Shown here: piece after piece, positions 44,980-50,136 of the stretch
Position numbering within the stretch: position 1 is the first letter of the stretch
Layout: each line of letters starts with the position of its first letter
Assembly (NCBI RefSeq): GCF_014857925.1
Contig: NZ_JACYVZ010000019.1
Span: 1-50,136, forward strand
Source: Cysteiniphilum marinum
GTDB taxonomy: Bacteria; Pseudomonadota; Gammaproteobacteria; Francisellales; Francisellaceae
Direction of reading: 5' to 3'
DNA length: 50,136 nucleotides
Notes under the pieces: model-generated
Seen by the model: only the letters and a program-made list of their open reading frames with translations
What the model was told of the DNA's origin: nothing
Database searches by the model: none
Made by a program: the position numbers and the translations under genes

Positions 44980-45027
44980 ACCAATCACTTATTGATAAAT
45001 ACAAAAATAGTTTTTAACAGGTTTGAT

Positions 45028-46377
45028 ATGATTAAAAAACTCTTAATTGCAAATCGCGGTGAAATTGCGCTTAGAATCCTTCGTGCATGCCGCGAATTAG
45101 GCATTAAAACCGTCGCTGTTCACTCGACAGTTGATCGCGATTTGATGCACGTAAAACTCGCGGATGAAACCATTTGCATTGGCCCTGCGAGCCCAACACA
45201 AAGCTATTTGCATATTCCTGCAATCATCGCTGCCGCTGAAGTCTCTGGCGCTGATGCGATTCACCCAGGTTATGGCTTTTTATCTGAAAACGCTGACTTT
45301 GCCGATGCCGTTGAATCTAGTGGTTTCATCTTTGTTGGCCCACGAGCAGAAAGCATTCGTGTAATGGGGGATAAGGTTGCTGCAATTAAAGCGATGAAAG
45401 AGGCAGGCGTGCCATGCGTACCTGGCTCTAACGGCCCCATTAGCAAAGACCCACAAAAAAATCTAGCGATGGCCGATAGCATTGGCTATCCGATCATGAT
45501 CAAAGCCGCTGGTGGCGGTGGCGGTCGTGGCATGCGTGTTGTGCGTAAAAAAGAAGACTTGCTAAAATTCATTGAAATGACACAAGCTGAAGCGAAGATG
45601 GCATTTAATAATGACATGGTTTATATGGAGAAATTCCTTGAGAACCCACGTCATATTGAGATTCAAGTCTTTGGTGATGGTGAAGGCAATGCCATTCATC
45701 TATTTGAGCGCGATTGCTCAACACAACGTCGTCATCAAAAAGTCATTGAAGAGGCACCTGCTGTAGGTCTTACTGACAAGCAACGTGCTGAAATCGGCAA
45801 ACGCTGTGTTGATGCTTGTAAGATGCTTAAATACCGTGGTGCTGGAACTTTTGAATTCTTATATGAGAATGGTGAGTTCTACTTTATTGAGATGAACACA
45901 CGTATTCAGGTTGAACATCCAGTGACTGAATCGATCACGAATATCGACTTAATTAAAGAGCAAATCCGCGTTGCTTCAGGTGGTTCACTGACATTTAAAC
46001 AAGAAGATATCAAAATCATAGGGCATGCGATTGAATGCCGTATTAATGCCGAAGATCCCGAAAAAATGATGCCTTGCCCTGGCAAGATTGATATCTATCA
46101 CGCACCAGGTGGCCCTGGTGTGCGTGTTGATTCACACATTTATTCTCAATATTTTGTACCACCTAATTATGACTCAATGATTGCTAAAGTAATCGTCCAT
46201 GCGCGCACACGTGATATTGCTATTCAACGTATGCAAAGCGCGCTTGAAGAGATGATTATCAGCGGTATTAAAACCAATATTCCATTGCATCATAAGATTC
46301 TTGCTGAGCGTGATTTCCAAAATGGTGGCACCAATATCCACTATCTTGAGAAGATGCTCGAGCGTGATAAAGCGTAA
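45028..46377 (+). CDS. accC: Acetyl-CoA carboxylase biotin carboxylase AccC
   Basis: A 449-residue ATP-grasp enzyme carboxylating the biotin on AccB with bicarbonate. Motifs: [20 protein letters not shown] at the N-terminus, [11 protein letters not shown] (79-89), the glycine loop [12 protein letters not shown] (159-170) and [14 protein letters not shown]. The start at 45028 is chosen because it gives exactly the family length; a further in-frame ATG lies 36 bases upstream at 44992 but would add a non-conserved tail. It is cotranscribed with accB. Confidence 0.97.
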   Translation: MIKKLLIANRGEIALRILRACRELGIKTVAVHSTVDRDLMHVKLADETICIGPASPTQSYLHIPAIIAAAEVSGADAIHPGYGFLSENADFADAVESSGFIFVGPRAESIRVMGDKVAAIKAMKEAGVPCVPGSNGPISKDPQKNLAMADSIGYPIMIKAAGGGGGRGMRVVRKKEDLLKFIEMTQAEAKMAFNNDMVYMEKFLENPRHIEIQVFGDGEGNAIHLFERDCSTQRRHQKVIEEAPAVGLTDKQRAEIGKRCVDACKMLKYRGAGTFEFLYENGEFYFIEMNTRIQVEHPVTESITNIDLIKEQIRVASGGSLTFKQEDIKIIGHAIECRINAEDPEKMMPCPGKIDIYHAPGGPGVRVDSHIYSQYFVPPNYDSMIAKVIVHARTRDIAIQRMQSALEEMIISGIKTNIPLHHKILAERDFQNGGTNIHYLEKMLERDKA

Positions 46378-46381
46378 CCCC

Positions 46382-47275
46382 ATGTTGTGGAAAGAGTTAT
46401 CCGTTACTTGTCTTAAAGCTAACCTTCAAATATTAGAAGACTATCTTTTAATGCAAGGTGCTTGTTCTGTTACTTATCAAGATGCTAAAGATCAACCGAT
46501 CCTTGAACCTAAGCCCGATGAAAACCCTTTATGGGATGAAGTGGTTTTGGTCGCCCTTTTTACTGAAGAATATCAACTATCTGACATTGTCACATCACTT
46601 GATGAAAGTGCATTAAAGCCCAATATTATTGGCGATATTCATACACGTGAATTTGCTGATCAAGATTGGACACGCACATGGATGGATGATTTTAAACCAA
46701 TGCAGTTTGGACGTCGTTTATGGATTTATCCAAGCTGGTGCATACCAGAAATCCACAGTGACGATCAAGTCAACATCCTCCTTGACCCAGGACTTGCCTT
46801 TGGTACAGGCACACATCAAACAACTGCTTTGTGCCTTAAATGGCTTGAGCAACATGTCACCGCCAAAGATCATGTGATTGATCTAGGTTGTGGTTCCGGC
46901 ATTTTGGCAGTTGCCGCCAAGAAGCTTGGTGCGCATGACGTCATCGCTATTGACAATGATCCACAAGCAATTTTAGCAACGCATGCGAATGCTGAGAAAA
47001 ACGGTATTAATGCTAATTTCGCGGCTTTCCTACCAGATGAAGCACCTAAGTCAGTCAAAGCCGATATTTTAATTGCTAATATTCTTGCCGGCATTTTAAT
47101 TGATCTTAAAGAAGTTATTGCTGATTTTGTTAAACCACATGGTAAGCTTGCTTTATCAGGTATTTTACAAGAGCAAGTGGATGATATTATTAAAGCTTTT
47201 TCACCTTATTTCGTATTAAATGAGCCAGCTTTCAAGGATGAATGGACATTAATCTCAGGCATTCGCAAACCATAA
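46382..47275 (+). CDS. prmA: Ribosomal protein L11 methyltransferase PrmA
   Basis: A 297-residue SAM-dependent methyltransferase that trimethylates ribosomal protein L11. The N-terminal substrate-recognition domain (1-60) begins WKELSVTCLKANLQILEDYL. The catalytic domain has DPGLAFGTGTHQTT (135-148), SAM loop DLGCGSGILA (167-176) and NILAGILIDL late. The ATG at 46382 matches the family start; the longer frame to 46301 overlaps accC and is not expected. It begins 4 bases after the accC stop, so it is likely coupled to it. Confidence 0.95.
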   Translation: MLWKELSVTCLKANLQILEDYLLMQGACSVTYQDAKDQPILEPKPDENPLWDEVVLVALFTEEYQLSDIVTSLDESALKPNIIGDIHTREFADQDWTRTWMDDFKPMQFGRRLWIYPSWCIPEIHSDDQVNILLDPGLAFGTGTHQTTALCLKWLEQHVTAKDHVIDLGCGSGILAVAAKKLGAHDVIAIDNDPQAILATHANAEKNGINANFAAFLPDEAPKSVKADILIANILAGILIDLKEVIADFVKPHGKLALSGILQEQVDDIIKAFSPYFVLNEPAFKDEWTLISGIRKP

Positions 47276-47281
47276 AAAAAC

Positions 47282-48253
47282 ATGAAAATAGGTCAATTCC
47301 ACTCAGATAATATTTTATTCTTGGCACCTATGGCAGGCGTAACTGATTTGCCATTTCGCAAGCTGTGCAAAACACATGGCGCAGGTTGGGTCGTCTCAGA
47401 AATGGTTTGGTCACACAAACATCTATATGAAACACCCAAAACACAGCGCCGTATTGATCATAGTGATGAAGTCGCCCCCAAGATTATTCAAATCGCAGGT
47501 GGGGATCCTATCATCCTTGCCGAATCTGCGAGTTTAAACGTTCATAAAGGTGCTGATATTATCGATATCAATATGGGCTGTCCGGCTAAAAAAGTCTGTA
47601 ATAAATTAGCAGGTTCTGCACTAATGCAAAATGAGCAATTAGTCGATGAGATTCTTTGTGCAGTTGTGAATGCGGTTGATGTCCCTGTAACCCTAAAGAT
47701 CCGAACTGGCTGGAGTAAGGATAATAAAAACGCCTTTAAAATTGCGCAAATTGCAGAGGATGCAGGCATTCAAGCGCTTACTGTTCATGGGCGAACGCGC
47801 GATCAGAAATATACTGGTAATGCTGAATATGACCTTATTGCTCAAATTAAACAGCGCATTAATATACCTGTCATTGCTAATGGTGATATCACCACACCTG
47901 AAAAAGCCAAAGAAGTGCTTAATTATACCCAAGCTAATGCACTAATGATTGGCAGAGGCGCACATGGCAATCCTTGGCTATTTAAGCAAATCAATGATTT
48001 TTTGCAAACTGGTCATTATCAGCTATCACCTAACTTCACACAAAAATTAAATACCATCATTGATCATGTCAAAGCCATGCATAGCTTTTATGGTGATTAC
48101 ATGGGTGTGCGTTTTGCGCGCAAACACATTACTTGGTATTTTGAGCAAATCCAAGAGTTTGATTTGACTAAGGCACGTCAACATTTTAACAAATTAACAA
48201 CACCTGAAGCTCAGCTTGATTTTTTAGCCAATGACCTTTTAATCGCACCCTGA
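47282..48253 (+). CDS. dusB: tRNA-dihydrouridine synthase DusB
   Basis: A 323-residue FMN-dependent enzyme that reduces uridine in the tRNA D-loop. Motifs: APMAGVTDLPFRKLC (15-29), catalytic Cys100 in NMGCPAKK, GSALMQN, LKIRTGW and a late GRGAHGNPW. The length is normal. It follows prmA by 6 bases, an order common in gammaproteobacteria, but fis, its usual downstream partner, is missing. The stop codon lies within the left arm of an inverted-repeat element, so the last residues may have been altered by the insertion. Confidence 0.95.
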   Translation: MKIGQFHSDNILFLAPMAGVTDLPFRKLCKTHGAGWVVSEMVWSHKHLYETPKTQRRIDHSDEVAPKIIQIAGGDPIILAESASLNVHKGADIIDINMGCPAKKVCNKLAGSALMQNEQLVDEILCAVVNAVDVPVTLKIRTGWSKDNKNAFKIAQIAEDAGIQALTVHGRTRDQKYTGNAEYDLIAQIKQRINIPVIANGDITTPEKAKEVLNYTQANALMIGRGAHGNPWLFKQINDFLQTGHYQLSPNFTQKLNTIIDHVKAMHSFYGDYMGVRFARKHITWYFEQIQEFDLTKARQHFNKLTTPEAQLDFLANDLLIAP

Positions 48254-48474
48254 GCACAGTCGAAGGGTAGTCATAAAGGTGACGTAACAATACATATGTA
48301 ATGAATAGGAAATAAATTGTATTTCAACTATTCCCCTCACCCGCGCAGCGTAAGCTGCACGACCTCTCCCACAAGGGGAGAGGTAATAGTTGATGCAACT
48401 TATTTTTTCACCATTACTATGTTGGCTGAGCGTCAGTCGAAGCCATTGTTTCACCCTTCGACTGTGCTCAGGGT
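48247..48474. mobile_element. Composite palindromic element between dusB and mnmE
   Basis: Perfect 22-base inverted repeats (48247-48268 and 48453-48474, core CCCTGAGCACAGTCGAAGGG) flank 184 bases. Inside are a third diverged copy (48424-48444), able to pair with the right arm as in BIME/REP structures, and an unrelated GC-rich hairpin CCTCTCCC-ACAAG-GGGAGAGG (48363-48383) preceded by CCCCTCACCCGCG. Both palindrome types resemble REP-like repeats found in many proteobacteria. No ORF is present. The segment is GC-richer than its neighbours and is likely a small non-autonomous mobile or REP-type element. Confidence 0.7.
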
Positions 48475-48570
48475 ACGGAGAAAATTTAGTTAATGCCAAA
48501 AATGATTTCCGATGGATATAAAATCCGCTATTCTAACCTGCATATTTTATATTATGTACTTAACGTTAAA
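48254..48570. other. dusB-mnmE intergenic region
   Basis: This 317-base gap is filled mainly by the palindromic element (48247-48474). The remaining ~95 bases before the mnmE ATG are AT-rich and must hold its promoter; no clear -35/-10 pair is visible. In-frame ATGs at 48493 and 48502 could extend mnmE upstream, but the family N-terminus argues against this. Confidence 0.5.
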
Positions 48571-49920
48571 ATGCTTATCAATTCTGAGACAATTGCCGCA
48601 ATTGCCACAGCCCCTGGAAAAGGCGGCGTTGGCATTATTCGCATTTCCGGCAAAGATGCCTATGCCATTGCGCATAAGATCACGCAAACACCGCTTAAGG
48701 CAAGACACGCCCATTTTCTGCCATTTAAAGACGTCAATAATGAAACATTAGATCAAGGCATTGCATTGTATTTCAAAGCGCCTCATTCCTATACTGGCGA
48801 GGACGTTGTTGAACTGCAAGCTCATGGCGGTCCAGTAGTATTAAACCTTATTTTACAAACCACTATTGAACACGGTGCACGCCTTGCCAAACCTGGCGAG
48901 TTTACTGAACGTGCTTACCTTAATGACAAAATTGATTTAGCCCAAGCTGAAGCCATTGCCGATATGATTGATGCGTCATCTGAACAAGCTGGTAAATCAG
49001 CCATGCGTTCATTGCAAGGGGACTTCTCTCAACATATTGATACTTTAGTTGAGTCTTTAATTCAGCTACGCATTCATGTTGAAGCGGCAATTGACTTTCC
49101 TGAAGAAGAAATCGACTTTTTGGCTGATGAACATATCAAAACGCAATTACTACAAGTACAGCATAATGTTGACTCAGTACTACACAACTCCAAACAAGGC
49201 GCACTATTACGCGAAGGTGTTGAGATCGTTATCGCGGGCAAACCAAATGCAGGGAAATCAAGCTTGTTAAATGCTTTAGCCGGCAAAGAAAGTGCGATTG
49301 TTACTGATATTGAGGGCACCACGCGTGATACCTTACGCGAATATATTCAAATCAATGGCATTCCTGTGCATATTATCGATACTGCAGGGCTTAGAGTCAG
49401 CAATGATGTGATTGAAACCGAAGGTGTAAGACGCGCGCTAGAGGCGATTAAAAAAGCGGATCATATTCTATTAGTCGCTGATATTAACGACACCAAAGAT
49501 AAAAAGATTACCGAGCTTGCCCCTGAGTTTTTCACGCATATTCCATCACACATCCCGATTACTTATATCTACAATAAAGTTGATCTAACTGAGAACAACA
49601 GCGAGAATCATGACAATCACCTCTATATTTCTGCCAAGCATGATATTGGCATTAATAAATTGCGCGATTATCTGCTTAAAGCCATTGGCTATGAGCAAAC
49701 CACTGAAGGCGTTTTTACCGCGAGAAAACGTCATATTAATGCCTTAACTAAAGCACAGGATCACCTAGAGATGGCTTTTAGTCACCTGATGCATAAAGAT
49801 GGTGAGCTATTAGCTGAAGAGTTGAACCTTGCCCAAAAGCAGCTTTCATCGATTACTGGCGAGTTTAGCGCCGATGATCTATTGGGTGAGATATTTAGTA
49901 GTTTTTGTATTGGGAAGTAG
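48571..49920 (+). CDS. mnmE: tRNA-modifying GTPase MnmE (TrmE)
   Basis: A 449-residue GTPase which, with MnmG, modifies U34 of tRNAs to cmnm5U. The N-terminal tetrahydrofolate domain begins ETIAAIATAPGKGGVGIIR. The central helical domain contains an inserted G domain with GKPNAGKS (223-230), TTRDTLREY (250-258), DTAGLR (270-275) and NKVD (335-338). The C-terminus ends in the invariant CIGK motif carrying the catalytic cysteine. The start at 48571 is chosen to fit the family; the gene is complete. Its own leader lies next to the palindromic element. Confidence 0.96.
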   Translation: MLINSETIAAIATAPGKGGVGIIRISGKDAYAIAHKITQTPLKARHAHFLPFKDVNNETLDQGIALYFKAPHSYTGEDVVELQAHGGPVVLNLILQTTIEHGARLAKPGEFTERAYLNDKIDLAQAEAIADMIDASSEQAGKSAMRSLQGDFSQHIDTLVESLIQLRIHVEAAIDFPEEEIDFLADEHIKTQLLQVQHNVDSVLHNSKQGALLREGVEIVIAGKPNAGKSSLLNALAGKESAIVTDIEGTTRDTLREYIQINGIPVHIIDTAGLRVSNDVIETEGVRRALEAIKKADHILLVADINDTKDKKITELAPEFFTHIPSHIPITYIYNKVDLTENNSENHDNHLYISAKHDIGINKLRDYLLKAIGYEQTTEGVFTARKRHINALTKAQDHLEMAFSHLMHKDGELLAEELNLAQKQLSSITGEFSADDLLGEIFSSFCIGK

Positions 49921-50009
49921 GGTATTTGCTGATATCGCTTGATTTAGTAAACTCACAATGTATATGACAGCGCCAAGCTTTAACCTTCCCTGATTTTTTG
50001 CGTTTGGTT

Positions 50010-50035
50010 GAGACTGTTCACTCAACTGTGTCACC
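50010..50035. repeat. Probable terminal inverted repeat of an IS256-type element
   Basis: The sequence GACTGTTCACTCAACTGTGTC and flanking bases, just beyond the transposase stop, resemble IS256-family ends (read inward on the minus strand as GACACAGTTGAGTGAACAGTC). The partner end lies outside the window, so the assignment cannot be confirmed here. Confidence 0.45.
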
Positions 50036-50136
50036 CTAAAGCTCAAGTTTTAACCGTTCAGGAAAAAAGATGTTGAGCTGCGAAACGGTTGTTGCCCAGT
50101 TTGCCACTGGCATCGTCCATTTCTTTTTAATGTGCT
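50036..50136 (-). CDS. Partial transposase, IS256/Mutator family C-terminus
   Basis: Only the last 32 codons are inside the window. The frame reads KKKWTMPVANWATTVSQLNI and then FFPERLKLEL before a TAG stop at 50036-50038. The K-W-T-x-P-x-x-N-W...L-x-x-x-F...R-L pattern is typical of the C-terminal helix of Mutator-type (IS256) DDE transposases. Whether the element is intact depends on sequence beyond the right edge. It is inserted about 115 bases downstream of mnmE, convergent to it. Confidence 0.6.
   Translation of the reverse strand, partial: HIKKKWTMPVANWATTVSQLNIFFPERLKLEL

Noticed and set aside
46301-46381. Upstream extension of prmA into accC
   Set aside because: The extra 27 residues are out-of-frame accC sequence and not part of the PrmA family; ATG 46382 fits the family start.
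48239-48499. 86-codon minus-strand ORF across the dusB-mnmE gap
   Set aside because: Consists of the palindromic element read in one frame; the composition is that of repeats, not a protein.

Overview
The window is chromosomal DNA from an AT-rich Gram-negative gammaproteobacterium. The lptD-surA-rsmA-apaH block, accB-accC, dusB next to prmA, and a type IV pilus pilMNOPQ operon all support this. The mix of P-type (trb) secretion genes, type IV pili and low GC suggests the Francisella / Fastidiosibacter / Cysteiniphilum side of the class, but that placement is inference, not something I could test.

Layout. 1-348: edge region with a strong leftward promoter of stable-RNA type. 349-2933: a metabolite:H+ symporter-like MFS protein and a convergent PLP-dependent Cys/Met-metabolism enzyme. 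3005-7458 (minus): pilQ-P-O-N-M, the inner-membrane alignment complex and secretin of type IV pili. 7522-17183 (minus): a tightly packed P-type (RP4 trb/VirB-like) type IV secretion operon, in transcription order trbC-trbD-trbE-VirB8-like-trbF-trbG-trbI-small secreted protein-trbL-traF-trbB. It has no relaxase, no TraG/VirD4 coupling protein and no trbJ in the window. 17349-20816 (minus): dnaE. 20960-23001 (minus): an OmpR-type two-component pair. 23615-25024 (plus): two orphan secreted proteins. 24951-26806 (minus): an O-antigen ligase/PglL-like membrane protein behind a small HTH protein. 26952-34168 (minus): an alpha-type (CS1/CFA-like) chaperone-usher fimbrial locus, in order chaperone, two pilins, usher, tip protein. 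34490-36656: an outer-membrane beta-barrel protein, an EamA/DMT permease and a small secreted orphan. 37047-49920: conserved housekeeping genes, with an AmgK-like sugar kinase divergent from lptD-surA-rsmA-apaH-aroQ, then accB-accC-prmA-dusB and mnmE. The right edge holds the 3' end of an IS256/Mutator-type transposase.

Working together. Three surface or secretion machines lie within about 31 kb: type IV pilus, P-type T4SS and alpha-fimbria. A sensor/regulator pair and several small secreted orphans sit between them. The T4SS is the most interesting block. It is compact, appears intact, is joined to the pilus operon by a 63-bp gap, and encodes two tandem VirB8-type proteins while lacking DNA-transfer genes locally. 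That suggests either a repurposed chromosomal secretion system or one whose coupling and relaxase genes lie elsewhere.

Non-coding structure includes a perfect 17-bp-arm palindrome with four TGTAAA half-sites in front of the fimbrial operon, a two-copy intergenic repeat flanking the fimbrial/HTH block, twin inverted repeats between the beta-barrel and EamA genes, and a composite palindromic element between dusB and mnmE that supplies the dusB stop codon. No tRNA, rRNA gene or CRISPR array was seen.
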